From positions 248,001 through 312,000 of the forward strand of contig NZ_BMTT01000005.1 of assembly GCF_014649815.1 (NCBI RefSeq): a DNA stretch of 64,000 bases. Reading direction: 5' to 3'. Below, one piece after another: positions 32,791 through 42,627 of this stretch. The position numbers and the translations under genes are program-made. Each line of letters opens with the position of its first letter. Position 1 is the stretch's first letter. This DNA comes from Streptomyces mutabilis. Its GTDB lineage: Bacteria > Actinomycetota > Actinomycetes > Streptomycetales > Streptomycetaceae. Under the pieces are notes generated by a model. The model had not been told where the DNA came from and made no database searches. It saw nothing but the letters and a program-made list of their open reading frames with translations.

Positions 32791-35700
32791 GTGGCGCCGG
32801 AGCCCGAACCCCACCGAGCATCCGCAGCCTTCGAGGTACGGGAGCCGGTACTCGTTCGTATGGCGAGCCGGCCGCGCGGCACCGCTCTGGCCACGGTCGA
32901 CGCCGCCGAGCCGGTTTCCGGGGCGCGGGAGCTCGCATCCGATCCTCTGCTGGGCCAGGCGGTCCGGGTGGCCAGCGGCTCACTGGCCCACAGCCTGGCC
33001 GGCCTGACCAGCGACGAAGGCGCGACCGCGCTCGGCCGCAAGCGGACCTTGAGCGCCGCGCGAACCCTGACGCGGTACGCCCGCCGCGCCGGGGCACGCC
33101 CGACGCCGTTCGGCCTGTTCGCGGGTGTCGCTACCGCCCGGTTCGGTTCCGCGGCCAAGGCGGAGCCAGGCACCGGTGAGGTCGCGGTCCGGCTCGACGG
33201 GGCGTGGCTGCGCCGCCGGGTACTGGCCTGGCTAGCCGAACCCTCCGTCCGCCGGCGCGTGGACGTCGTACTCAATGACCTGTGCTTCCTGCGGGACGGT
33301 CGGCTGTACCTGCGCACCGGCGGTCAGGAACAGTCGGTGCGTGACAACGCACTGGTCAGCGCCGTGCGCGAGCGGGCGCGGACCCTCGTGCCGTATGCCG
33401 ATCTGCTCGTCTGGCTGACGGAGCGCTTCCCGGCGCTGGACACCGAACGGCTCGACCGTCAGCTCGCCGGACTCCTGCAGCACGGCTTCCTGCTCACCTC
33501 GGTCACCCCGCACCGCATCGACGCCGCGCTGCTCGACGGCGTCGAGGCGGTCCTGGACGCGGCACTTCCCGACGACGCGCAGGCGCTGCGGGAAATCCGG
33601 GCGGCCTGTGCACGGCATCAGGCGGACCTCCCGGGGCAGGGCCGCGACTCCTGGCAGCAGCTCCTGGAGGCAGTCCGACGGCTGGACGTTCCCGGCACCG
33701 ACAGCGACACGCACGCCCGGCCACCTTTGCACGTGGACCTGCACATACCCGGCGAGTTCGTTGTGCCTGAGGCGGTCGGCCAGGAGGTGTGCCGGTACGC
33801 GGCCGCGATCTGGGCGATCACACCGGAGTGGACGACGCTGGCCTACATGCGGGACTACCGCGAGCGCTTCATCGAGCGCTACGGCACCGCCTGCGCCGTG
33901 CCGTTGGGCGAACTGGTCGACCCGCACCGCGGACTCGGCCTGCCCCCCGAGTACCGCGCGGAGCCCGCGTACGCACGCAGCGGCCCCGGCGACGAGGCGG
34001 ACGGTTCCAGGCGCGCGATGATCGGCGAACTGCTCCAGGAGGCCGTTTTGTCCGGCGGTGACCTGGTGCTGACCGACGACGTCGTACGGCGTCTCGCCGA
34101 AGTCGCCGGGCACGATCCCGCCGCCGCGCCGCCCCACAGTCTCGAACTCTGCTTCCAGGTGCTTTCCGAGAGCACCGCCGCACTGGACCGCGGCGACTTC
34201 CGGCTGCTCGGCAGCCCGCACATCGGAGCCTGGACGGCGGGCGCCACCGCGGGCCGGTTCGCGGCGACGGTCGGCCTCACCGGTGAACTCGCCCGGCTGG
34301 CCGCCGACACCCCCGGCGACGCGGTGATCGCGGCCCAGCTCGAATTGATGCCCCACGAGCCGCGCGGCCTCAACATCGTCCAGGTGCCCCGGCTGCTGCC
34401 GTACCGCATTCCCGTCGGCGTGCCCGACGACCGGGACGACCCCCGCTGCCTGGACTGGCGCTCGCTGCTCGTCGCCACCGGATCCGACGGGCTGCGGCTG
34501 CTGCACCCGGAGAACGGCCGTCCGGTCCGCCCGGTGCTGCCGCACATGCTGACCCTGGACACACAGGCGCCGCCGGTGGCCCGGTTCCTCATGGATTTCG
34601 CGACGGCGCGTCCCCGCGTGTGGTCGGGCTGGGACTGGGCCGGGCACGACGCCCTGCCGTATCTGCCGCGCGTCCGGTTCGGGCGAGTGGTGGCGATGCC
34701 CAAGCGCTGGCTGCCGGGCCGTCGGCTGCGCGACGCGGCCCGGGCGCGGGGCGCCGAGGCGTGGGAGCAGGGCCTCGACGCCTGGCGCCGGCGCCTTGCC
34801 GTACCGGACCGGCTGCAGATCGCGCGCAACGACCAGATGTACCCCGTCGACCTGCGCGACCGCTGGGACAGGGACCTGCTGCGCGCCGAACTGACCGCCG
34901 CCCGTCCTCAGTTCGTCCTCTACGAGGACGTGACGGCCGACGGTACGGGGCTCGGCTGGAACGGCGGGCACAGCACGGAGATCGTGGTGCCCCTCGCGGG
35001 GTCGCGGCGGCCCGCCGGGCGTACGGCACCGGAGGGCGCCGAGCCGGCGCGGACCGCGCCACCGGTCCGGCCTGTCCCCGCCCGGTTCCACCTGCCGGGC
35101 GAGGACTGGCTGTTCGCCAAGTGGTACGCGGAACCGTCGGCTCACGAAGCCCTGCTCGCCGAACACCTTCCGGCCCTTGTCGCCGAGGTCGAGGACGAGG
35201 TCGACCGCTGGTTCTTCCTGCGCTACCAGGACCCCGAGCCGCATCTGCGGCTGCGTTTCCACGGCGATCCCGGGGCGCTGAACGGCCGGGTCCTGCCCGC
35301 GATCAGCCGTGTGTCCAGGACCCTCGTCGAGAGCGGGGCCCTGCGCACGATGACCCTCGACGTGTACCGGCCCGAGAGCGACCGGTACGGAGGCGAGGCG
35401 CTGCAGGAAGCGGCCGAGCGCTTCTTCCGCACGGACAGTCTGTCGGCGCTCGTCCAGGTGCGCGCTCTGCGGGGCGTCGCGCGGGCACTCCCCGTCGCCG
35501 TGCTCGCCGGCCTCGGGCACGCGGTACTCCTGGAGTCCCTCGGCGACTGGGACTGGTGCGGCTGGGTCGACCGGATGTTCACGAAGACCGCCGAGCACGA
35601 TGAATACCAGCGGCACCGCGGCCTCGCCGACCGACTGATCAGGCCGGGGAACGCGGTGTCATCGGCTGCGGCGGCACTCGGGGCACCGTCCCTCGGCACG

Positions 35701-35919
35701 CTGTGGTCCGAGTCGCCCGAGCCGCGCGCGTACGGGCGGCTGATCCTGTCCGCTCCGGAGGCCGACCGAGACGAGGCCCTGCTGTCACTGCTGCACATGC
35801 GGCACAACCGTCTGTTCGGCATCGACCGGGCCGCCGAGGCCCGCGGGTACGCGGTCCTGCGGGGCGCGGTGCGGACTCACGTCGGCCGACGGCGGCACGG
35901 GAGCAGGAGCGGACGATGA
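32791..35919 (+). CDS. lanB: Lantibiotic dehydratase LanB (glutamyl-tRNA-dependent, class I)
   Basis: The 1,042-residue protein covers a full-length LanB. The glutamylation part (Lant_dehydr_N) starts FEVREPVLVRMASRPRG and includes ARTLTRYARRAGARPTPFGLFAGVA (~residues 90-115) and WTTLAYMRDYRERFIERYG. The elimination domain (SpaB_C type) starts near residue 770 with FHLPGEDWLFAKWYAEPSAHEALLAEHLPALVAEVEDEVDRWFFLRYQDPEPHLRLRFHG. It dehydrates Ser/Thr of the precursor using glutamyl-tRNA. The GTG at 32791 follows GAGGAGGAC. Its TGA overlaps the lanC ATG, so the two are coupled. The protein is cytoplasmic and works with LanC. Confidence 0.9.
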   Translation: MAPEPEPHRASAAFEVREPVLVRMASRPRGTALATVDAAEPVSGARELASDPLLGQAVRVASGSLAHSLAGLTSDEGATALGRKRTLSAARTLTRYARRAGARPTPFGLFAGVATARFGSAAKAEPGTGEVAVRLDGAWLRRRVLAWLAEPSVRRRVDVVLNDLCFLRDGRLYLRTGGQEQSVRDNALVSAVRERARTLVPYADLLVWLTERFPALDTERLDRQLAGLLQHGFLLTSVTPHRIDAALLDGVEAVLDAALPDDAQALREIRAACARHQADLPGQGRDSWQQLLEAVRRLDVPGTDSDTHARPPLHVDLHIPGEFVVPEAVGQEVCRYAAAIWAITPEWTTLAYMRDYRERFIERYGTACAVPLGELVDPHRGLGLPPEYRAEPAYARSGPGDEADGSRRAMIGELLQEAVLSGGDLVLTDDVVRRLAEVAGHDPAAAPPHSLELCFQVLSESTAALDRGDFRLLGSPHIGAWTAGATAGRFAATVGLTGELARLAADTPGDAVIAAQLELMPHEPRGLNIVQVPRLLPYRIPVGVPDDRDDPRCLDWRSLLVATGSDGLRLLHPENGRPVRPVLPHMLTLDTQAPPVARFLMDFATARPRVWSGWDWAGHDALPYLPRVRFGRVVAMPKRWLPGRRLRDAARARGAEAWEQGLDAWRRRLAVPDRLQIARNDQMYPVDLRDRWDRDLLRAELTAARPQFVLYEDVTADGTGLGWNGGHSTEIVVPLAGSRRPAGRTAPEGAEPARTAPPVRPVPARFHLPGEDWLFAKWYAEPSAHEALLAEHLPALVAEVEDEVDRWFFLRYQDPEPHLRLRFHGDPGALNGRVLPAISRVSRTLVESGALRTMTLDVYRPESDRYGGEALQEAAERFFRTDSLSALVQVRALRGVARALPVAVLAGLGHAVLLESLGDWDWCGWVDRMFTKTAEHDEYQRHRGLADRLIRPGNAVSSAAAALGAPSLGTLWSESPEPRAYGRLILSAPEADRDEALLSLLHMRHNRLFGIDRAAEARGYAVLRGAVRTHVGRRRHGSRSGR

Positions 35920-37316
35920 GCGGGGCCACCGAGGGCGGAACACGGGAGCACACGATGAGCGAGGCCACCGAGGGCGGGACGCGCGAGCGCCTCGCCGGCT
36001 GGTCCGCCCAGGACCTGCGGGAGCGTGCCTCCGCCGTCTCCGCCGAGATCCTGGACCGGCTAGCCGACCCCGCCGCCACGATGGCGGCCACGCGGATCCC
36101 GGCCCAGGCCGCGGACGACGGGGTCGCCGAGCCGATCTGGGCCGAGCTCACCCTCGGCAGCGGCAGCCCTGGGCTCGCGCTCGCGTTCACGGGAGCCGCC
36201 CGGGACGCGGCGCGACAGGTGCCGCGCGCCCATGCGTGGCTCACCGCGGGAACCCGCGCCGTCTCGGGCCGGGCCGGCACCGCGGGCGGAATCTTCAAGG
36301 GGCCCGGGGCCCTGGCGTTCGCCGTACTGCTCGCTCACCGCACCACCGGAGGCTACGTCTCCGCGCTCCATCGCTTCGATGCCTACCAGCGCGATCTCGT
36401 ACGGACCGTCCTGCCGCCCGTCGAGGACCGGCCACTGCCCACCATCGGGCGCTACGAGGTGGTCCGTGGGCTGACCGGTGTCGGTCGCTATCTACTGGCC
36501 CGGGCGGAGAGCTGTGAAGAACCGCTGACGGCGGTGCTCGACTACCTCGTACGCCTGTCGCTGGGCACCGTGGAGCACCGAGGCGCAGACGTGCCGCGCT
36601 GGTGGGCCCTGGACGCGCCCCGGATCGGCTCCGAGGCGGCGTTTCCCGGCGGCCACCTCAACCTGGGCCTCTCGCACGGTGTCGCCGGGCCGCTCGCCCT
36701 GCTGGCCCTGGCCTGGGAACAAGGCGTGCGGGTGCCGGGGCAGCAGGAGGCCATGGAGGCGACGGCCGAACTTCTGCGGACCTGGGCGGTGGAGGACCGG
36801 TACGGCCTGTTCTGGCCCGGCTACCTTTCCTTCGCCCAGTGGCAACGGGGTCCTGCCGCCTACGACGGAGACGCGAAGTGGCCGGCCTGGTGCTACGGGG
36901 CTCCCGGAGTCTCCCGCGCCCTGCAGCTGGCCGGACGGGCGCTCGATCGGACGGACTTCTCGGACCTGGCCCGAGCCTCGGTGGACCGGCTGCTGGTCCT
37001 TCCCCGGTCGGCCTGGGGCATCGACGACCACGCGCTGTGCCATGGTTGGGCCGGCGCCCTGCACCAGCTCGGCCGACTCGACCAACTGTGGCAGGATCCT
37101 CGGCTGGCCGAACTGCAGGACGCCATCGCCGCGGAACTCGTCTCCGCCTTCGACCCGGCACTGCCTTTCGGACTGCGGTTCACGATGACGAAGGTGCCGT
37201 TCGGCTCCGATGTCTCCGGCTACCTCGACGGTGCCGCCGGCGTCGCCCTCGCCCTGGACTCGTACGCGATGGACGGCACACCGGCCGACTGGGACATGCC
37301 GCTGTTGCTGGCTTGA
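35916..37316 (+). CDS. lanC: Lanthionine synthetase C family protein (cyclase)
   Basis: The 466-residue cyclase closes (methyl)lanthionine rings. Zinc ligands are visible as Cys in WCYGAPG (about residue 327) and Cys-His in CHGWAG (~376-377). The alpha-toroid repeats include GSGSPGLALAF, LNLGLSHGVAGPLALLALA and GYLDGAAGVALAL. The ATG overlaps the lanB stop. The N-terminus holds an imperfect tandem repeat (MSGATEGGTREHT and MSEATEGGTRERL), so a second ATG at 35955 could also start the protein. A weak hairpin around 37319-37350 follows the stop and may end the operon. Confidence 0.9.
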   Translation: MSGATEGGTREHTMSEATEGGTRERLAGWSAQDLRERASAVSAEILDRLADPAATMAATRIPAQAADDGVAEPIWAELTLGSGSPGLALAFTGAARDAARQVPRAHAWLTAGTRAVSGRAGTAGGIFKGPGALAFAVLLAHRTTGGYVSALHRFDAYQRDLVRTVLPPVEDRPLPTIGRYEVVRGLTGVGRYLLARAESCEEPLTAVLDYLVRLSLGTVEHRGADVPRWWALDAPRIGSEAAFPGGHLNLGLSHGVAGPLALLALAWEQGVRVPGQQEAMEATAELLRTWAVEDRYGLFWPGYLSFAQWQRGPAAYDGDAKWPAWCYGAPGVSRALQLAGRALDRTDFSDLARASVDRLLVLPRSAWGIDDHALCHGWAGALHQLGRLDQLWQDPRLAELQDAIAAELVSAFDPALPFGLRFTMTKVPFGSDVSGYLDGAAGVALALDSYAMDGTPADWDMPLLLA

Positions 37317-37484
37317 GGGACCGACCGACTTTCCGTTCGGTTGTCGGGTCTGAGTGAGAAGACCACGGTGATCGCGAAGGAGACTCGCGTCAACCTCCGA
37401 TTGCCAAGCGCGAACTTGGTAACAGCCACATAGTTGGACCGGTTTTGCTGGAGCCGGTAAGCGCGACAAGACCTGTCAAGACGT

Positions 37485-37619
37485 GTGCTGCCCGCTCTCC
37501 GGCGGCCGGCTGTCGATGCCGATGTCGTGGAAGACCTGAAGCGCCTGTTCGGTGAAGCCAAGACAGTCGAAGCGGTCGCAACCGTCGCGGCCTACAACAT
37601 GGTCTCGCGTTCCTGGTAG
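37485..37619 (+). pseudogene. C-terminal fragment of a carboxymuconolactone decarboxylase-family protein
   Basis: Forty-four codons read VLPALRRPAVDADVVEDLKRLFGEAKTVEAVATVAAYNMVSRSW and then stop. The EDLKRLFGEAxTVEAVATVAAYNMVSR segment is the C-terminal helix pair of AhpD/CMD-like proteins. The catalytic CxxC half is absent and no start or ribosome site is near. It is a remnant. The 37317-37484 gap before it holds no gene. Confidence 0.6.
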
Positions 37620-37860
37620 CGCTGGCCGTTCGAGGTGCAAGTGCGTGGTTCTGCGGCGTAGCCCGTTCGTCAGCGGTCGGCTCGATGGGCCTTGAGGTAC
37701 GACTCTGGGTACCAGTGCCTTCCAAGACATGCGCCATGAAGCGATCACACGGGCCACCGGGCGGGCCGGACGGAAGCACTGCGCCTCTCACGAAACTCAC
37801 TGACAGCCCGCGGTCGCCGAAGTCCCGGCAGACGAGGCGGCAGGGCATCGGGACAACACG

Positions 37861-38064
<204 letters not shown>

Positions 38065-38094
38065 CCATGCGGTCGGTGGTCGCCGACAGCTACC

Positions 38095-38126
38095 GGTCCC
38101 GCCCAGGCACGTGCGTGGGCGGGACC
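38095..38126 (-). terminator. Perfect 11-bp hairpin after the AraC gene
   Basis: GGTCCCGCCCA (38095-38105) pairs with TGGGCGGGACC (38116-38126); the 10-base loop itself contains the palindrome GCACGTGC. It lies 7 bp beyond the stop codon of the araC-family gene and would end minus-strand transcription, possibly both directions. Confidence 0.8.
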
Positions 38127-38132
38127 GCTGCG

Positions 38133-39053
38133 TCAAGGCGTGCCATCGTCCCGCCCTTGTGCACCTGGCGCGGAATCCCGTCCTCGGGACCGGGCGCGGA
38201 AGGCGGCCGGCGTGGTGCTGGTCCGGTGGGCGAAGTACTTCACGAAGTTGCTCGTGTCCGGAAAGCCGAGACGTGAGGCGATCTGCTCCACCGGCTGGTC
38301 CTCGTGGGTGAGCAGCCGCTTGGCCTCGAGCACCACTCGTCGGTCGATGAACTCCTTCGCGCCCATGCCGGCGGCGGCGATCGTCGCCCTGCGCAGAGTC
38401 CGCGGCGAGTATCCGAGCTCCCGGGCGTAGTAGCCGACGTCGCGGTGGTGGGCGAAGCTCGCCTCGACCCGCCTGCGAAAGGCCAGGAACGGCTCCGAGT
38501 GCTCCGAGGTCGCCGCGGTACCGACCTGTCCGCCGGGGTCGGTGAGTCGAAGCAGGAGCGCCGCCAAGAGGTGCTGCAGCACGGGACGACGCACGGCGCT
38601 GTCCCGGGGCAGCGACTCGAACTCGGCATACAGGTGGTCGAGCGCCCGCGCGGCTGCCGTCGAACTGTCAGTGTCGGGCGTCCACAGCGTGCGACCGAAG
38701 GGGTCGCCCATACCGGTCACGGAAACCGAGGAGCGGTCGAGGGCCTCGTCGCGAAAGAGGACCAGGCTTCCGTCGACGCCACTGAGGTCGCCGAAGCGTT
38801 GCACCTGCCCGGGGCGCACCCACAACCACGACCCCGCGCTCACCGCGTACTCGCGGAAGTCGACGGTATGCAGCATGCCCCCGCTGCTCACGTGCAGCAG
38901 CAAGTGAAACTCGGGGCGTTCGGTGCGCCGGCCGACGCCTAGCCTTGCCATGCGTCGCCTCAGGTCCCCGAAGGTGACCACTTCCAGGAGCTCGCCACCC
39001 ACTGCGGGGACGTAGGGCACCCTCAGTACCTCACTACGTCCCTTTTCCACCAT
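38133..39053 (-). CDS. AraC-family transcriptional regulator
   Basis: The ~306-residue protein has an N-terminal cupin-like sensing domain (PEFHLLLHVSSGGMLHTVDFREYAVSAGSWLWVRPGQVQRFGDLSG, about residues 50-95). Its C-terminal double helix-turn-helix is YYARELGYSPRTLRRATIAAAGMGAKEFIDRRVVLEAKRLLTHEDQPVEQIASRLGFPDTSNFVKYFAHRTSTTPAAFR (~205-285). The start at 39053 was chosen as the nearest ATG before the sensor. It is divergent from the DsbA-like gene (39190), its likely target. Its layout and the WLWVRPGQV block match the AraC regulator of queD at 13824-14759. Confidence 0.85.
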   Translation of the reverse strand: MVEKGRSEVLRVPYVPAVGGELLEVVTFGDLRRRMARLGVGRRTERPEFHLLLHVSSGGMLHTVDFREYAVSAGSWLWVRPGQVQRFGDLSGVDGSLVLFRDEALDRSSVSVTGMGDPFGRTLWTPDTDSSTAAARALDHLYAEFESLPRDSAVRRPVLQHLLAALLLRLTDPGGQVGTAATSEHSEPFLAFRRRVEASFAHHRDVGYYARELGYSPRTLRRATIAAAGMGAKEFIDRRVVLEAKRLLTHEDQPVEQIASRLGFPDTSNFVKYFAHRTSTTPAAFRARSRGRDSAPGAQGRDDGTP

Positions 39054-39189
39054 CTGTAGTCCCTTCGCAACCTCGTGACGGCCGCTGCCGCTTCCTACCG
39101 TAGTGAGTGTCCGGAACAGCCGTACTGCCGATGTCCCGGGGGCCGACCCCTGTGACCCGGCAACTTCCCACCAGTCCGACGCGACCTGC

Positions 39190-39837
39190 ATGGAGACCGT
39201 TATCAACCGCCTACAGCTCACCTACGCCTTCGACGCCTACTGTGGCTGGTGCTACGGCTTCGGGCCGGCCGTTCGGGCGTTCGCAACCGACAACGCAGAC
39301 CGGGTGACCCTCCAGGTGCTGTCCGGCGGGCTCTTCTCGGGCAACCGCGCACAGCCGATCGGTGCCTTCCCGCACATTCCGGGGGCCAACAAGCGGATCA
39401 GCGAGCTCACCGGTGTCGAGTTCGGAGCCGCCTACGAACGGGTCCTGGCCGAGGGCACGCTGGTGATGGATTCCACCGACGCCGCCACCGGCCTGGTCGC
39501 CCTTCGCCGGCAGCGGCCCGCAGCGGCCCTGGAACTCGCTGGAGCGATGCAACGCGCCTGGTACATCGACGGCCGGAGCCTCTCCGACCCCGAGGTCTAC
39601 CGCGACATCGCCGAGGCCCACGCCATCGACCCCGGCGCTGTCAATGACGCACTCACCGACCCGGCGGTCCGTGTGGAGGCCGAACGAGACATGCGTGAGC
39701 TCCGCCAGCTCGACGTGGACCACTACCCGACCCTGCTGCTCCGCACCTCCGCCGGCCTCCAACAGCTCGGCGGACCTGTTTCCAGCGCTGCCGCACTCAC
39801 TGCCGCACTCGACCAGCACCTCTCGCGCTCCGAGTGA
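39190..39837 (+). CDS. DsbA/FrnE-like thioredoxin-fold oxidoreductase
   Basis: The 215-residue cytosolic protein has a thioredoxin fold with a CxxC motif CGWCYGFG at about residues 18-21, then FATDNADRVTLQVLSGGLFSGNRAQPIG. A helical insertion follows (ELTGVEFGAAYERVLAEGTLVMDSTDAATGLVALRR), and cis-Pro-containing VDHYPTLLLRTSAGLQQLGGPV lies near the C-terminus. There is no signal peptide. FrnE/DsbA-like oxidoreductases of this type isomerise disulfides or take part in redox stress. The ATG at 39190 is close to the AraC regulator start on the other strand (137 bp), suggesting shared control. Confidence 0.82.
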   Translation: METVINRLQLTYAFDAYCGWCYGFGPAVRAFATDNADRVTLQVLSGGLFSGNRAQPIGAFPHIPGANKRISELTGVEFGAAYERVLAEGTLVMDSTDAATGLVALRRQRPAAALELAGAMQRAWYIDGRSLSDPEVYRDIAEAHAIDPGAVNDALTDPAVRVEAERDMRELRQLDVDHYPTLLLRTSAGLQQLGGPVSSAAALTAALDQHLSRSE

Positions 39838-39941
39838 GCCCGCGCCGCGGCTGCCGACCCCCACTGCCATCCACCACCCGGCCACATCCGGTCACACCGA
39901 GGCGGAGCGGGATCCGCTTCCTCGGGAGAAGAGAACGGCCA

Positions 39942-40500
39942 TGAGCACTACCACTGCGAACAAGACCGTCGTCGACGCAGCCCTCACCGGCCGCGCCTCG
40001 AGGCGATCCCCACTTACTTAGCCTCCGGCCTGACCCAACACAACACCCGCATCGCAGCCGGCACAGAAGGCCTGCGGGGCTCCGTCGGGACCCAGCCCGA
40101 CGGCGTCCTTCATGAGCCGGCCCGCACCCCCCCCAGGGCGACCTGGTTGCCACCCCACGGCGTGTACCGCAGCCAGGCTGCACCCGACCTGGTGGCGTTC
40201 AAGCTCTGGCGCCTCACGGACGGCAAGATCGTCGAGCGCTGGGACGCACTGCAGCCCTACCGACCACCACCGTCTCGGGGCGCACCACGACCGATGGGCC
40301 CGACCGAGGTCGCCCGGCTCGGAAAGGGCGCAGCCAGTGACGCACTGGTCCAGCGATTTGTTCGGCAGGTGCTCGTCGAGGGCGACGTCAGCGAGCCGAC
40401 CGACTACTTCGACAACGGCCGCTACGCCCAGTACAACCCACAGATGGGCGACGACCTCTCCGGCCTCGGCGAGGCGCTGACCCTCCAAGACATCAGCGTG
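39942..40500 (+). pseudogene. Frameshifted NTF2/SnoaL-like protein
   Basis: ATG 39942 opens STTTANKTVVDAALTGRAS and then shifts. The next frame gives EAIPTYLASGLTQHNTRIAAGTEGLRGSVGTQPDGVLHEP. A third continues with PPHGVYRSQAAPDLVAFKLWRLTDGKIVERWDALQPYRP and then DALVQRFVRQVLVEGDVSEPTDYFDNGRYAQYNPQMGDDLSGL, which looks like a second copy of the same domain. The HNxxI and DGKIxEHWD-type motifs are those of nuclear transport factor 2-like proteins. The broken frames make it non-functional. It follows the DsbA-like gene by 104 bp. Confidence 0.6.
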
Positions 40501-40830
40501 TCCTTTTTTCACCATGGCGAGTCACCCCCGTACCTTGAGCAGGAACCAGCCCGCACATACCTTGGAAGGGCGATCACAGAAACGGTCCGTCACTGGCGTG
40601 ACCTCCGTTCTGTGACCGGACGGAGGCGGAGGACCTCCGCGCTCTGCGGCGCCTGGGAGTCAGTCGATACCCGACCGTGCTGCCGCACGGCCAAGCGGGC
40701 GTCCGTCGTCTGGGTGGACCTCTTTGCAGTGCCGAGGCCCTCACCGCAACCCTCGACGCTTAGCTGGCAGCCGCCACCACCTGAAATCCCTCAGCAATCA
40801 CATCGACAGTCATTCCGAAAGGACATAACC

Positions 40831-41481
40831 ATGGTCAACATCGCGGTTTTCGGAGCCACCGGCACCATCGGCTCCCGCATCGTTGAAGAGGCCCTGGAGC
40901 GCGGCCACACGGTCACCGCCGTGGTCCGGGACCCGGCCAAGCTCACCCACTCCGATCCCCGCCTGAATGTCATCACCGGAGACGTCCTGGACTCGGCTTC
41001 GGTCACCGCCGCCGCCGAAGGGCAGGACGTGGTGGTCAGTGCGGTCGGCGGCGGGGACGGGCCAGGCCACCTGGCCACGATCGAACCGGCGGCCCGTGCT
41101 CTCGTCGAAGGCCTGCGTGCCCTCGGGGAGCGCGCTCCGCGGCTGGTCACGGTCGGCGGCGCTGGCTCGCTGCGCACGCCGGACGGTCAGCAGGTGTGGG
41201 ACACCCCGGGCCTGCCCGAGGGCCTGCTGCAGATCATGCGCGCCCACGGTGACGCACTGGACTACTACCGCACCGTCACGGACCTGGGCTGGACCAACGT
41301 CAGCCCCGCCGCTCAGATCGAGCCGGGTGAGCGCACCGGTACCTACCGCACCGCCGCGGAGGAACTCCTCACCGACGAGGCCGGGAACAGCACCATCTCG
41401 GTGGAGGACTACGCCGTGGCGATGCTCGATGAGATCGAGCACCCGCAGCATCAGCAGCAGCGGTTCGCCGTAGCCTACTGA
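40831..41481 (+). CDS. NmrA-like / atypical SDR NAD(P)-binding oxidoreductase
   Basis: The 216-residue protein opens MVNIAVFGATGTIGSRIVEEALERGHTVTAVVRDPAKL, the GxxGxxG Rossmann motif of atypical short-chain dehydrogenases (NmrA/YwnB type). It continues with VITGDVLDSASVTAAAEGQDVVVSAVGGG and LVTVGGAGSLRTPDG, and ends VSVEDYAVAMLDEIEHPQHQQQRFAVAY. The classical YxxxK pair is absent, consistent with a redox-sensing or NADPH-binding role rather than catalysis. The ATG follows AAAGGA. It sits after the broken NTF2-like gene and may have shared its transcript from the AraC-controlled promoter. Confidence 0.85.
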   Translation: MVNIAVFGATGTIGSRIVEEALERGHTVTAVVRDPAKLTHSDPRLNVITGDVLDSASVTAAAEGQDVVVSAVGGGDGPGHLATIEPAARALVEGLRALGERAPRLVTVGGAGSLRTPDGQQVWDTPGLPEGLLQIMRAHGDALDYYRTVTDLGWTNVSPAAQIEPGERTGTYRTAAEELLTDEAGNSTISVEDYAVAMLDEIEHPQHQQQRFAVAY

Positions 41482-41859
41482 ACCTTCGCGCTCCGCCGGG
41501 GCGGAGCAGGTGACACCCCCTGCTCCGCCCCGGCGATCACCGGAAAGTCACGGCACAAGAAGAAGCCGACGACCCATGAGCCCGCACGGAGCCCACACCG
41601 CCATCGGGACGACCTCGCGACCTGCTCTGCGGGCCTGCTGAACGCCCTCGGATCGACTGGGCGCAAATGATCACTCCGCCGGAAAGTGAGACAATGCGGC
41701 ACAAGCCCTTCCAAGCATCGCCGTTCAACTACACGCCGGTGGGCGCCACCGGACCCGAAGACCACACGGGTGCCCGGCCACGCCGACATCCGATCAGCGA
41801 GGACCGCGCACCAATCGGAAGCGGCCAGGTCCGCTGGGAGTACGCATGGAAGGAAACTC
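41482..41859. other. No gene recognised
   Basis: Neither strand shows a family I can name. The region looks like non-coding or decayed DNA before the DUF1990 fragment. Confidence 0.4.
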
Positions 41860-42285
41860 TCCTGGGGCATCCAGCGCCGGGCAGGCTACTCGATCCTCCC
41901 GCTCGACCAGCCACAGAGCGCCACGGAGGAACCCGTGCACCAGAAGATTCTCGACGCAGCGTGTCCACGCGTGCTACCAGGCCTGACGGTGCAGCTGCGC
42001 CGTCAAGTGGGCCCACTGCTGATGAAGATGCCCATCCGCGTCGTCTACGTCCTCGATGAACCGAACCGCAAGGGTTTCGCCTTCGGTACGCTGGCCGGCC
42101 ATCCCGTGGGCGGGGAGGCGGCATTCATCGTCGAACGCTCGGCGGACGACTCTGTGTGGTTCATCTTGCGTTCGCTCAGCGGTCCCGGAAAGGGCTTGTG
42201 GCGTCTTGCCTACCCAATCGTTCTCCTGCTGAGAGGAAGATTCCGCGAGTCCTATCTGAAGGCTCTGGCAGGGCCCCTCGACTGA
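41860..42285 (+). pseudogene. DUF1990-family protein, N-terminally truncated
   Basis: The frame reads PVHQKILDAACPRVLPGLTVQLRRQVGPLLMKMPIRVVYVLDEPNRKGFAFGTLAGHPVGGEAAFIVERSADDSVWFILRSLSGPGKGLWRLAYPIVLLL, the second half of DUF1990 proteins (VWYxxDEPxRxGFxYGTLPGHPxxGEE). The N-terminal section is missing and upstream codons look unrelated (Arg/Ser-rich). An intact short form cannot be fully excluded, since a frame remains open from 41686. The function is unknown. Confidence 0.5.
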
Positions 42286-42627
42286 ACAAGTGCCCAGGGG
42301 ACTCAGCCGGTCGGTGCGCAGGCCGGAAATGCCGCGTTCGGTGGCCTTCACCGGCCCGCTCGCCGGTTCGTCGCTGAGGGCGACGGCGACAGCCAGGTCC
42401 CAGCCCCCGTGCGGGGCGCGGACGGCATGGTCGACCCCTGTGGTCGGCGAAACCGGCCTCAAGGTGGGACGACTTCACCGTCCGCTTGAGGAGAGCCCAG
42501 CAGTCGCCTGCGCCCCAGGTGGCTCTTCACTCTTCAGTCCTGCTGAGGTGCCGGACCGGCGCGTGCACCCACCTGCGGACGTTTTCTCCCCGGACATCGG
42601 AAGAGCCGCCTGACGAAGCACCACTGG
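42286..42627. other. No intact gene
   Basis: The minus strand has a protein-like segment (TGVDHAVRAPHGGWDLAVAVALSDEPASGPVKATERGISGLRTDRLS) ending near 42290 without a start. This looks like another gene fragment of unknown family. Otherwise nothing is seen. Confidence 0.3.

Noticed and set aside
33232-35616. Very long minus-strand open frame antisense to lanB
   Set aside because: Composition is Gln/Gly/Val/Arg-rich with no domain. The plus-strand frame has the LanB motifs and a ribosome site. High GC removes stops from such antisense frames.
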